Positions 7,912 through 15,930 of a stretch of 64,000 bases of DNA are shown here, in pieces; position 1 is the first letter of the stretch, and each line of letters opens with the position of its first letter. Origin of the DNA: Chloroflexota bacterium (lineage in GTDB: Bacteria; Chloroflexota; Limnocylindria; Limnocylindrales; CSP1-4); the NCBI GenBank assembly GCA_947475545.1, contig CANJLL010000010.1, forward strand, positions 25,327 to 89,326. Reading direction: 5' to 3'. The notes under the pieces were generated by a model that was given only the letters and a program-made list of their open reading frames with translations, did not search any database and was not told the origin of the DNA. A program made the position numbers and the translations under genes.

Positions 7912-8616
7912 GTGGGCGGCGACTTCTTCGACGCGTACGAGCTCCCCTCGCGGCCTGGCAAGGTGGGGTTCATCGTGGCCGACGTGACCGGCAAGGGCGT
8001 CACCGCGGCGCTCGTCATGGCCTTCACCCGGGCGGTCCTGCGATCCGCGGCGTACAACGGGACCGGACCCGCGGATGCCCTGGTGCGGACCAACCGGGTC
8101 CTGGTCAGGGACGCCAGCACCGGCCTCTTCGTGACGGCCTTCGCGGGCGAGTTCGACACGGTCACCGGCCAGCTGCGCTACGCCTCCGCCGGCCACGAGC
8201 CGCCGCTCCTGGTCCGGGCCGCGGACGGAGTGGTCCGCGAGCTGGACCTGCCGGACGCCATGATGCTGGGGGCCTTCCCGGACTTTGCGGCCGTGGAGAC
8301 CACGGTCCAGCTGGAACCCGGGGACCTCCTGGTCGCCTTCACCGACGGCGTGACGGATGCCATCAACCACGACCGGGTCCGCTTTGGCGATGCACGTTTC
8401 CAGGCCGCCCTGGGCGCCGTGGCGGCCGGCGGGCCGGACCACGCGGTGGAGGGGTTGCTGGCGGCGATCGATGCCTTCTCAAACGGGGAAGCCGCGGCGG
8501 ACGACATCACGCTCCTGGCCATCGGCCGGCTCGGGGACGGCCGGCTCGCCGGCGGGCATCTCGCTGGCGAGCATCTCGCCAGCGGCCACCTCGCGGCCCC
8601 CTCCGGCACCGCCTGA
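7912..8616 (+). CDS. PP2C-type phosphatase domain (SpoIIE/RsbU family), 5'-truncated
   Basis: 234 codons. The full catalytic domain is present: VGGDFFD, VADVTGKG, the GHEPPLL motif, TDGVTDA and ADDITLLAI carry the metal-binding Asp residues and the conserved Gly-His. Family members dephosphorylate anti-sigma-factor antagonists in partner-switching stress pathways and normally have an N-terminal sensor domain (GAF, PAS or HAMP) plus a leader of about 30 residues ending in PAREVGGDF. Here the conserved sequence starts abruptly at AREVGGDFF and what lies upstream is antisense to another gene. GTG 7912 is therefore only a formal start. The tail has a GGHLA/GEHLA/SGHLA repeat. Confidence 0.8.
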   Translation: MGGDFFDAYELPSRPGKVGFIVADVTGKGVTAALVMAFTRAVLRSAAYNGTGPADALVRTNRVLVRDASTGLFVTAFAGEFDTVTGQLRYASAGHEPPLLVRAADGVVRELDLPDAMMLGAFPDFAAVETTVQLEPGDLLVAFTDGVTDAINHDRVRFGDARFQAALGAVAAGGPDHAVEGLLAAIDAFSNGEAAADDITLLAIGRLGDGRLAGGHLAGEHLASGHLAAPSGTA

Positions 8617-8657
8617 CGCCGGGCGATGCGCCACCCGATGCGAAGGGCCATGGGATC

Positions 8658-10586
8658 GTGCCCCGCATCAGCGACAATGGACAGGTGACCACCCCCCAGA
8701 TCCCCGACGCGCCCGAGACCGGCGCGCCCGCCGCCGACGGCTTCGCCGCCTTCGGCCTCGACCCACGCCTGCTCACGGCGATCGCCGCCCTCGGCTACGA
8801 GGAGCCCACGCCCATCCAGCGCGAGGCCATCCCGCCGCTGCTCACCGGGCGGGACCTCCTGGCCGAGGCGCCCACCGGCACCGGGAAGACCGCCGCCTTC
8901 GCCCTCCCCTGCCTGCAGCGCATCCACGCGCCGGCGGAAGGCGTGGCGCTCGGCGTCACGCCCGGTGTGGCCCCCTTGGAGCGCGGCCCCCGGCCCGATG
9001 GCGCCGGCCGCCCCGCCGGGCTGATCCTGGTCCCCACCCGCGAGCTGGCGATGCAGGTGGCCGAGGCCATCCACCGCTACGGGCGCGACCTTGGGACGCG
9101 GGTGCTCCCCGTCTACGGCGGCCAGCCCATCGGCCAGCAGCTGGGCGGGCTCCGGCGCGGCGTGGACATCGTGGTGGCCACCCCTGGCCGGGCGGTGGAC
9201 CACATCAAGCGCGGCAGCCTGCAGCTGGGCGGCGTCCGGTTCGTCATCCTCGACGAGGCGGACGAGATGCTGGACATGGGCTTTGCCGAGGACCTGGACC
9301 TCATCCTGGCCGAGACCCCCGCGGATCGCCAGACGGCGCTCTTCTCCGCCACCATCTCCCCGATCATCACGAAGATCGCCAGGCGCCACCTGCGCGAGCC
9401 GGCGCGGGTCAAGGTCCACGCCGAGAAGAGCACGGCCGACGGCGTGGCGCTGGTCCGCCAGCTGGCCTACGTGGTCCGGCGCACGGACAAGCTGGCCGCC
9501 CTGTGCCGGATCCTGGACGTGGAGGACCCGGCCGCGGCCCTGGTCTTTGGGCGGACCCGCGGCGAGGTTGACGACCTGGCGGAGACGCTCAGCGCCCGCG
9601 GCCACGATGCCGCCGCGCTCCACGGCGGCCTGGCCCAGGAGGGCCGCGACCGGATCATGACCCGCTTCCGCGACGGCTCGCTCAACGTGCTGGTGGCGAC
9701 CGACGTGGCGGCCCGCGGCCTGGACATCGAGCGCGTCTCGCACGTGGTCAACTTCGACGTCCCGTCCAACCCCGACGCGTACGTTCACCGGATCGGGCGG
9801 ACGGGACGGGCGGGCCGCGAGGGCGTGGCCATCACCCTGGTGGAGCCGCGCGAGCACCGCCTCCTGCGCAACATCGAGGCGGCCACCCATCAGCGCCTGG
9901 AGATCGCCCGCCTGCCCACGGTCGCGGACCTGCGCGAGCACCGCGCGGAGCTGGTCCGGGGCAACCTGCGCGAGGCGCTGACCGACGAGAACCTGGACCG
10001 CTTCCGCGGCGTGATCGAGCCGCTCACGGACGAGTTCGACATGGTGGACATCGCGCTGGCGGCGGTGAGCCTGATCGAGGGGTCCAGCACCCAGGCAGGC
10101 GACGAGCGGGAGATCACCTCGCCGCCGCTCGTGGCGCCGCTCCCGCCGCGACCCGTGCCCGTGGGCCGGCCCATGCCGTTCCGCCCGGGCGGGCCGATGC
10201 AGGGTGGCCCACGGCCGGGCCCCGGCGGCCCGGGCTTCGGGCCGAACGCCGGCCAGGGTGGCGGGTTCGCGCCCGGGTTCCGCCCCGGCCAGCCGCCCCG
10301 CGGCCCCGTTGGACCGAGCATCCCGGGGCCGGCCTGGGCCGGCGCCGATTCCGGCTGGGCCCGCCTCTTCGTGGGCGGCGGCCGACGGCTGGGCCTGCGC
10401 CCGGGCGACCTGGTGGGCGCCATCACCAACGAGGCCCAGGTGCCGGGCACCATGGTGGGCGCCATCCGGATCGACGACGCCTTCTCGCTGGTGGACGTCC
10501 AGGAGGGCGTGGCCGAGGCGGTCGTGCAGGCGCTCCGTGGCGCCACCATCCGTGGCCGGAAGCTGGCGGTCCGCCGCGACGGCTAG
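8658..10586 (+). CDS. DEAD-box ATP-dependent RNA helicase with DbpA-type RNA-binding domain
   Basis: 642 residues from GTG 8658; GTG 8685 is a possible later start. The Q motif (PTPIQREAIP), Walker A (APTGTGKT), DEAD-type motif II written DEADE, SAT (FSATIS) and the C-terminal HRIGRTGRAGR are all present in order. A DbpA/CsdA-like RNA-binding domain is at the C-terminus (about residues 570-642, RLFVGGGRRLGLRPGDLVG). Between them lies a Gly/Pro/Arg-rich linker of about 75 residues. The domain set is that of DeaD/CsdA helicases that remodel rRNA and mRNA, often in the cold. The helicase core carries an unusual Pro/Gly-rich insertion after motif I (about 95-118). Confidence 0.93.
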   Translation: MPRISDNGQVTTPQIPDAPETGAPAADGFAAFGLDPRLLTAIAALGYEEPTPIQREAIPPLLTGRDLLAEAPTGTGKTAAFALPCLQRIHAPAEGVALGVTPGVAPLERGPRPDGAGRPAGLILVPTRELAMQVAEAIHRYGRDLGTRVLPVYGGQPIGQQLGGLRRGVDIVVATPGRAVDHIKRGSLQLGGVRFVILDEADEMLDMGFAEDLDLILAETPADRQTALFSATISPIITKIARRHLREPARVKVHAEKSTADGVALVRQLAYVVRRTDKLAALCRILDVEDPAAALVFGRTRGEVDDLAETLSARGHDAAALHGGLAQEGRDRIMTRFRDGSLNVLVATDVAARGLDIERVSHVVNFDVPSNPDAYVHRIGRTGRAGREGVAITLVEPREHRLLRNIEAATHQRLEIARLPTVADLREHRAELVRGNLREALTDENLDRFRGVIEPLTDEFDMVDIALAAVSLIEGSSTQAGDEREITSPPLVAPLPPRPVPVGRPMPFRPGGPMQGGPRPGPGGPGFGPNAGQGGGFAPGFRPGQPPRGPVGPSIPGPAWAGADSGWARLFVGGGRRLGLRPGDLVGAITNEAQVPGTMVGAIRIDDAFSLVDVQEGVAEAVVQALRGATIRGRKLAVRRDG

Positions 10587-10760
10587 CCGGTCGCGCCCTG
10601 GTGGGCGGCTGGGGCGGCTGGGCGCTGGAAGCTGGTAAGCCCGTTCATCGAGTTGGGTATCGGCTCAGATGGCCCGCCACTTGAGGCCGATCCGGGCGGG
10701 GTCTTCACGACACAGGGAGGCCGGCGGCGCGGAGTCCGGCTCGCCGGCGCGCAGGCACGA

Positions 10761-11138
10761 TCAGTGCTCCCGCGGGGCGACGGGGCCGTCCTGCACCGCC
10801 TGGAGCACGGCGGCGGCCGTGTCGCCCCCGGCGCCCACGTGCACGTCCAGCTTCATCTGCCGGAGCATCTGGGCCATCGGCGGTCCCATGTGGTTGGCCA
10901 CCACGACCTGCACGCCGTGGTCCAACAGGAATCGCGCGATCCGGGCGTGATGGCCACCCTCGCTCCCCTCGTCGTGGAGCCCGTCCCAGCCCACCGGGAA
11001 GACCTCCCAACTGGCGATCGTGCCGCCCTCCACGCGGGCGATGGCGACATTCGCGGCCTTGCCCCAGCGCGGATCCAGCTGACTCCCGTCAGGGCCGACG
11101 GGAACGCAGGCGATGACCGGGTTCGTGGTGGTGTTCAT
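10761..11138 (-). CDS. NifX/NifB-type iron-molybdenum cofactor-binding domain protein
   Basis: 125 residues from ATG at 11138. The protein matches the stand-alone NifX/NafY-like fold: an N-terminal IACVPVG strand, a mid-section with HHARIARFLLDHGVQVVVANHMGPPM, and LRQMKLDVHVGAGGDTAAAVL near the end. No nitrogenase genes are visible, so this is one of the many family members with no proven role in nitrogen fixation; binding of an Fe-S or Mo-Fe cluster is plausible. It stands alone, divergent from the following membrane protein. Confidence 0.8.
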   Translation of the reverse strand: MNTTTNPVIACVPVGPDGSQLDPRWGKAANVAIARVEGGTIASWEVFPVGWDGLHDEGSEGGHHARIARFLLDHGVQVVVANHMGPPMAQMLRQMKLDVHVGAGGDTAAAVLQAVQDGPVAPREH

Positions 11139-11238
11139 GGCGAGGATTGTCCCACCGCGACCCGGCCGACTGCCCGGTCGCCCGGCAGACGGCCCGGCGG
11201 CCCGGCAGGCGGCGGCGCGGGGCGCTACCGTTCTCCCG

Positions 11239-12054
11239 ATGTCCGCGATCCTCATCCTCAAGCTGATCCTGGCGCCCATCCTGATCACCGTGGCCAGCCT
11301 GCTGACACGGCGGTTCGGGCCCCGGGTCGGCGGTTGGCTGGTCTCCCTGCCGCTGACCTCGGCGCCCATCCTCGTGATCCTGGCACTCGACCAGGGCCCC
11401 GCCTTCAGCGCATCCGCAGCGGTCGGCTCCATGTCGGGGATGGCCGCCAACGCCGCCTTCGGGGTCGCCTACGCCTACGCCGGACGGTTCGGCTTCGTTC
11501 GAGCCATGCTCGTGGCCACGCCCGCGTTCCTCCTGGCCGGCGCCGCGTTCCGTCCCATCCTGGGCGGACCCCCGTGGACGATCGCCCTCGTGGTGGTCGC
11601 CGTGATCTCGGCCGGCCTGCTGGCGCTGCCGCCGCGCACCGACGCGCGCCGCAAGGTTCACCATCCCCGTTGGGATATCCCGGCCCGGATGGTCGTGGCC
11701 ACCACGCTCGTCTTTGCCCTGACGACGCTCGCGCCCGTCCTTGGCCCCGAGGTCAGCGGCCTCCTCGCCACGTTCCCCGTGTACGCCTCCGTCATGACGA
11801 CATTCACGCATCACGTGGTGGGGCTGCCGACCGCGACGGAGCTGATCCGCGGCCACCTCACCGGCATCTACGGCACGGTCGCCTTCTTCCTCGTGCTCGT
11901 GGTCCTGCTGGTCCCGGCGGGCATCGCCCCGGCGATGCTCCTCGCGATCCTCGCGGCCCTGCTCACCCAGGCGGTGGCGTTCCGGGTCGCGCCCGGCCGC
12001 CGGTCGCCGGTGCCCGTGTCCGCGACCGTGCAGGACGCCGCCCCAACTGACTGA
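11239..12054 (+). CDS. Polytopic membrane protein of unknown function
   Basis: 271 residues from ATG 11239. About eight hydrophobic segments cover nearly the whole length, arranged as two similar halves: each begins with a paired helix and contains an LPLTSAP or TFPVYAS turn after LGPEVSG/FGPRVGG, which suggests internal duplication. A HHP motif lies in the central cytoplasmic loop. I do not recognise a characterised family; the layout suits a small transporter or channel. The next gene starts 16 nt after the stop behind its own AGGAGG, so co-transcription is likely. Confidence 0.7.
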   Translation: MSAILILKLILAPILITVASLLTRRFGPRVGGWLVSLPLTSAPILVILALDQGPAFSASAAVGSMSGMAANAAFGVAYAYAGRFGFVRAMLVATPAFLLAGAAFRPILGGPPWTIALVVVAVISAGLLALPPRTDARRKVHHPRWDIPARMVVATTLVFALTTLAPVLGPEVSGLLATFPVYASVMTTFTHHVVGLPTATELIRGHLTGIYGTVAFFLVLVVLLVPAGIAPAMLLAILAALLTQAVAFRVAPGRRSPVPVSATVQDAAPTD

Positions 12055-12070
12055 CAGGAGGCCCGCGTCG

Positions 12071-12859
12071 ATGCCGCAGCGTGAAGATGCCCGTCCCGAG
12101 CCCGTCCCCACCCCGGCCTGGCGAGCGCACATCGGCTGGATCAAGCCCGGTCCCGTCAACAAGACCATCGACCAGTTCTTCGGCCTCACCCCGCCGGACG
12201 TCAACATCGTCATCAGCACCACGATGTGGTCGCTCAAGATGACCAACCAGCAGCGGTTTGACCCGGCCTCCATCAAGGACGGCCAGGCCACGATGCTCGC
12301 CATGGTCCGCGACCTGATGGCCTACGAGGCCATGGACTTCCTGGCCGTGACCGGGGACCTGGTGCAGTGCGCCCTGGGCATGGACTGGAACCACGCGATG
12401 CGGGCCGCGGTCGAGGACGCCAGCGGGCGGCCCGCGGCGACGGCCATGACGGCCGCGGTGGATGCCCTCCGGGAAGTGGGGGCCAGCCGGGTGGCCATCG
12501 CCACGCCGGTATCCGATGCCAAGAATGCCGCGGTGACGTCGTATCTCGAGGCGGCGGGCTTCGCGGTCGTCGGCGTCGGTGGCATCGCGACCCAGAGCAG
12601 CCACGACATCCGGTCGCTGCCCCTGACGGCCCCGTACGACATGGCCCGCCAAGTGTTCAAGGCGTCGCCCGGCGCGGATGCGATCTACCTGCCGTCGCTC
12701 ACCTGGCGCGCGACGGAGTTTGCCGCCCGGCTGGAGCGCGAGCTTGGGGTGCCGGTCGTGACGCTCTACAACAGCCTCATCTGGCGATCCCTGACCGCGA
12801 TCCGCTACCCGACACCAATCCGCGGGTTTGGCGGCCTGCTGGAGCGCATCGGGGGCTGA
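12071..12859 (+). CDS. Asp/Glu racemase superfamily protein (maleate isomerase/arylmalonate decarboxylase-like)
   Basis: 262 residues; ATG 12071 follows an AGGAGG at 12056-12061. The N-terminal WKPGPVN-like entry, the RVAIATPVSDAKN strand and the C-terminal YNSLIWRSL region fit maleate cis-trans isomerase and arylmalonate decarboxylase. Family members use one or two Cys, one per half. Here the first position reads AVTGDL (Gly) and the second LPSLTW (Ser), so neither expected Cys is obvious; a Cys in LVQCALG sits some residues later. The gene precedes a NitT/TauT ABC importer and may act on the imported acid. Reaction unknown. Confidence 0.7.
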   Translation: MPQREDARPEPVPTPAWRAHIGWIKPGPVNKTIDQFFGLTPPDVNIVISTTMWSLKMTNQQRFDPASIKDGQATMLAMVRDLMAYEAMDFLAVTGDLVQCALGMDWNHAMRAAVEDASGRPAATAMTAAVDALREVGASRVAIATPVSDAKNAAVTSYLEAAGFAVVGVGGIATQSSHDIRSLPLTAPYDMARQVFKASPGADAIYLPSLTWRATEFAARLERELGVPVVTLYNSLIWRSLTAIRYPTPIRGFGGLLERIGG

Positions 12860-13054
12860 CGACGGCGCGGGCGAGGAGGCCAGCCACGGACAGGCCGGCG
12901 GCCGAACCGCCGATGCGCGACTCGTCAGAACGCATGGCGGCTGGGTATGTCAACGCGGTACCCTTCCGACGCTGACATGGTCGAGGGCACGGGGCGCTCA
13001 GACCTCCCGGGCACCGACGCAGCTGCAGGCCACGCGATTGCCTGGGGAGGCACG

Positions 13055-13912
13055 ATGACCGGCGAGTTCCAGGGGACCACGCCATCCGTGATGACGCCCG
13101 GCGGCGCCATGGGCCAGCCCATCGTCGAGATTGACAATCTGGCGCTGACCTACCCGGGGGGCGTCAGCGCCCTCCAGGGCTGCAGCCTCGCCGTCCAGCC
13201 TGGCGAATTCATCATCCTGCTTGGGCCCAGCGGCTGCGGGAAGTCCACGCTGCTCCAGATCCTGTCTGGGCTCCTCCGGCCTACTGCCGGCGAGGTGCGC
13301 GTCGCGGGCCGCGTCAATCCGCCCCCCGGCAAGGATCGCGGCTTCGTCTTCCAGCACGCCGGCCTGCTCCCCTGGTTCGATGTCTACACCAACATCGAAA
13401 TCGGGCTCCGGGCGAAGGGCCTGTCGAAGCGGGAAGCCCGCGAGATCTCGGAGCGTCAGATCCGGCTCATGGGCCTGGACGGCTTTGGCACCAAGTTCCC
13501 CCACCAGCTCTCGGGCGGGATGCAGCAGCGCGTGGGCGTGGCGCGTGCGTTCGCCATCGATCCGCCCATCCTGCTGATGGATGAGCCCTTCGGGGCCCTC
13601 GATGCCCAGACGCGTGTCCTCCTGCAGGAAGAGATGATCCGGCTCTGGGAGGGCAGTGGGAAGACCGTGATCTTCGTCACCCACTCCATCGAGGAGGCCA
13701 TCTTCCTGGGCGACCGCATCTTCGTGATGACGTCCAGGCCGGGCAGGATCCGGGAGGTCGTCGACGTCAACCTGCCGCGGCCGCGCTCGGAGAAGACGCG
13801 CTACACGCCCGAGTACCTGGCCCTCGACGCAAAGCTCTGGGCGATGATCCGCGGCGACGCCGAGCGAGCAATTGGCGGCGGTACGCCGGGATCCGGAGGA
13901 GCGGTCGAATGA
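13055..13912 (+). CDS. ABC transporter ATP-binding protein, NitT/TauT (nitrate/sulfonate/pyrimidine) type
   Basis: 285 residues from ATG 13055, behind GGGGAGG at 13044-13050; an earlier in-frame start (12947) lacks such a site. Walker A GPSGCGKST (about residues 57-65), signature LSGGMQQR, Walker B ILLMDEP and the H-loop FVTHSIEEA are intact, as is the family-typical HAGLLPWFDVYTNI Q-loop region. It energises the membrane permease encoded next, whose ATG overlaps its stop by 4 nt. The family imports nitrate, taurine, alkanesulfonates, thiamine precursors or aromatic acids; the substrate here is not determined. Confidence 0.92.
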   Translation: MTGEFQGTTPSVMTPGGAMGQPIVEIDNLALTYPGGVSALQGCSLAVQPGEFIILLGPSGCGKSTLLQILSGLLRPTAGEVRVAGRVNPPPGKDRGFVFQHAGLLPWFDVYTNIEIGLRAKGLSKREAREISERQIRLMGLDGFGTKFPHQLSGGMQQRVGVARAFAIDPPILLMDEPFGALDAQTRVLLQEEMIRLWEGSGKTVIFVTHSIEEAIFLGDRIFVMTSRPGRIREVVDVNLPRPRSEKTRYTPEYLALDAKLWAMIRGDAERAIGGGTPGSGGAVE

Positions 13913-14667
13913 GGCGGGTACGGCGCACGCTGATCACGCTCACGGTCCTGTTCGCCCTCTGGCAGCTGGCCGCGGTGCTGTATGACAAGGCCTACATCCT
14001 GCCGACGCCGGTTGCCGTCTTCGCGGCCCTGGTCTCCAACCTCGCCGAGGGCAAGCTGCTCGCCCAGCTCCAGATCAGCCTTGGCCGCGCCCTGGCTGGC
14101 TACCTGCTCGCCATCGTGCTCGCGATCCCCGCCGGCGTGATCACGGGCTGGTGGAAGCTGGCGAACGACACACTGGGGTCCGTGCTGGAACTACTCCGCC
14201 CGGTACCCGCGCTGGCGCTGATCCCGCTGGCCATCGTCTGGCTGGGATTCGGCGAGGCGTCCAAGGTCGCGATGATTGCGTATGCGTCGTTCTTCTCGGT
14301 GTATGTGAACACGCAGGCCGGCGTCCGCAACGTCGACCCGCTCCACATCCAGGTGATGCGCGTCTATGGGCGAGGGACGTGGGACGTGCTCACCAAGGTC
14401 GTGCTCTACTCGATGCTCCCATACGTCTTCACCGGGCTCCGCTACTCGGCGGCGGTCGCGCTGATCCTCCTGGTGGCAGTCGAGCTGGTGGGCTCGCAGA
14501 ACGGGCTGGGGTTCTTCCTCTTCCAGTCCCAGGCCTTCCTCCAGGTGCCCGACGTCTTCTCCGCCATCCTCGTCTTTGGAGCGATGGGGTTCGCGGCCAA
14601 CCTCATCCTTCTGGCGTTTGAGCGCCGCATGATTCGCTGGCGACAGGAGGTGGGTTCGGACGCGTAG
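13909..14667 (+). CDS. ABC transporter permease, NitT/TauT type
   Basis: 252 residues; ATG 13909 overlaps the ATPase stop (ATGA). Six hydrophobic segments and the BPD_transp_1 pattern are present, with the cytoplasmic coupling loop around NVDPLHIQVMRVYGRGTWDV corresponding to the EAA motif. One permease presumably forms a homodimer with two ATPase subunits. Spacing to the following substrate-binding protein is 52 nt with its own strong ribosome-binding site, so the order is ATPase, permease, binding protein in one operon. Confidence 0.92.
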   Translation: MRRVRRTLITLTVLFALWQLAAVLYDKAYILPTPVAVFAALVSNLAEGKLLAQLQISLGRALAGYLLAIVLAIPAGVITGWWKLANDTLGSVLELLRPVPALALIPLAIVWLGFGEASKVAMIAYASFFSVYVNTQAGVRNVDPLHIQVMRVYGRGTWDVLTKVVLYSMLPYVFTGLRYSAAVALILLVAVELVGSQNGLGFFLFQSQAFLQVPDVFSAILVFGAMGFAANLILLAFERRMIRWRQEVGSDA

Positions 14668-14719
14668 GCCTGGACGTCACGTCGTAGAGAACGAGACACT
14701 CGAGGAGAGAGACACGCCG

Positions 14720-15814
14720 ATGAGCCACCGACCCGCCACCCGGTTCCGCCCGCTCGCGCTGGCGGCCGCGTTTGCCCTCATGTTCGCCGCCTGCAGCTCG
14801 GCGGCCACGCCGGCGCCAACGCCGTCCCCCACCGCAGCCCCGGCTTCGGCCGGTGTCTCGGCGGCGCCAACGGCGGCGGCGGCCGGAACCCTGCCGCCCA
14901 AGTTCACGGTCCGGTTCCTGGCCAGCGCCGGCGCTTTGGGCGACTGGGCCCCGTATGTCGGGAAGGCCAACGGCTACTTCACAGCCCAGAACATCGACCT
15001 CCAGTACAGCACCTTCGCCAACGCCGGCGACGTCTTCAACGCGATCGTCAGCGGCCAGGGTGACCTGGCGATCATCTCCCTCCCGACGGCACTGACCGCC
15101 GCCCTGGCGGGCGCGCCAGCCAAGCTGATCTCGGCGGCCCAGTACGGCAAGCCCGGCAGCTACGACAGCCGGTGGGCCGTGCTCGACAACAGCCCGATCA
15201 AGACCCCTGCCGACCTGAAGGGCAAGAAGGTCAACATCTTCGCCCAGTCGTCGCTGGCCCAGGCGATCACGCGCAGCGTGCTGTCCAAGGCCGGCGTGCA
15301 GGCCAGCGACTACACCGAGGTCTCCGTACCGTTCGCCCAGGCGTACACGGCCCTGGAGAGCGGCCAGGTGGATACCAGCCTCTTCATCGAGCCGTTCTAC
15401 TCGAACACCAACAGCCTGCTCAAGAGCAAGGGCCAGGCGCCACTCCGCGTCATCTACCAGTACATGACCTACTTCACCGACGGCGTGAACACGACCGGCA
15501 TGATGGCCAATACCGACTGGGCCGCCAAGAACAAGGACGGCCTGAAGCGCTTCTTCGCGGCCTGGTTCCAGGCGGCGAAGTGGGGCAATGACACGAGCAA
15601 CCGCGCCCTGCTCCGCTCGGTCATCGCCAACGGCGCGGGCATCACCGTGGACAGCATCAAGGACATGGAGCCCGCCCTGGAGAGCGAGGACGGCAAGTTC
15701 ATCCCCGGCTTCGTGCCCAAGTTCCAGGATCTGCTGGTCCAGTACCAGATGGTGAAGGGCCTCGACAAGGCGCTCACCGAGGACAAGTTCATCGACCTGT
15801 CCTACCTGCCCTGA
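14720..15814 (+). CDS. ABC transporter substrate-binding lipoprotein, NitT/TauT (SsuA/ThiY-like) type
   Basis: 364 residues from ATG 14720 behind GAGGAGAG. A lipoprotein signal ends in the lipobox MFAAC (Cys21-22 region), followed by an Ala/Pro/Thr linker to about residue 60, then the two-lobed binding fold: FLASAGALGDWAPYVGKANGYF, the SGQGDLAI strand and a hinge around KTPADLKGKKVNIF, typical of SsuA/THI5-like proteins. It delivers substrate to the upstream permease. A perfect 16-bp hairpin follows the stop at 44 nt. Confidence 0.9.
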   Translation: MSHRPATRFRPLALAAAFALMFAACSSAATPAPTPSPTAAPASAGVSAAPTAAAAGTLPPKFTVRFLASAGALGDWAPYVGKANGYFTAQNIDLQYSTFANAGDVFNAIVSGQGDLAIISLPTALTAALAGAPAKLISAAQYGKPGSYDSRWAVLDNSPIKTPADLKGKKVNIFAQSSLAQAITRSVLSKAGVQASDYTEVSVPFAQAYTALESGQVDTSLFIEPFYSNTNSLLKSKGQAPLRVIYQYMTYFTDGVNTTGMMANTDWAAKNKDGLKRFFAAWFQAAKWGNDTSNRALLRSVIANGAGITVDSIKDMEPALESEDGKFIPGFVPKFQDLLVQYQMVKGLDKALTEDKFIDLSYLP

Positions 15815-15857
15815 CCCAAACGCTCCTGCCACAGGTGATGGGAGCGGCGCAGAACCA

Positions 15858-15893
15858 GAACGGCGGTCGGTGCTGGAGCACCGACCGCCGTTC
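15858..15893 (+). terminator. 16-bp perfect hairpin ending the ABC operon
   Basis: 15858-15873 pairs perfectly with 15878-15893 across a TGGA loop. It lies between the binding-protein stop and the rsgA start. No U-tract follows. Confidence 0.7.
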
Positions 15894-15930
15894 CGCGCTC
15901 CGGCCAGCGACTGGGCCCGGAGGTCACCAG

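Noticed and set aside
10761..11138. Nitrogen-fixation locus suggested by the NifX-like gene
   Set aside because: No nif structural or assembly genes are in the window; stand-alone family members are common in non-fixers.
12860..13054. Possible riboswitch or leader before the ABC ATPase
   Set aside because: There is a GGGTA/TACCC inverted repeat, but no thiamine, cobalamin or other riboswitch core I can recognise.
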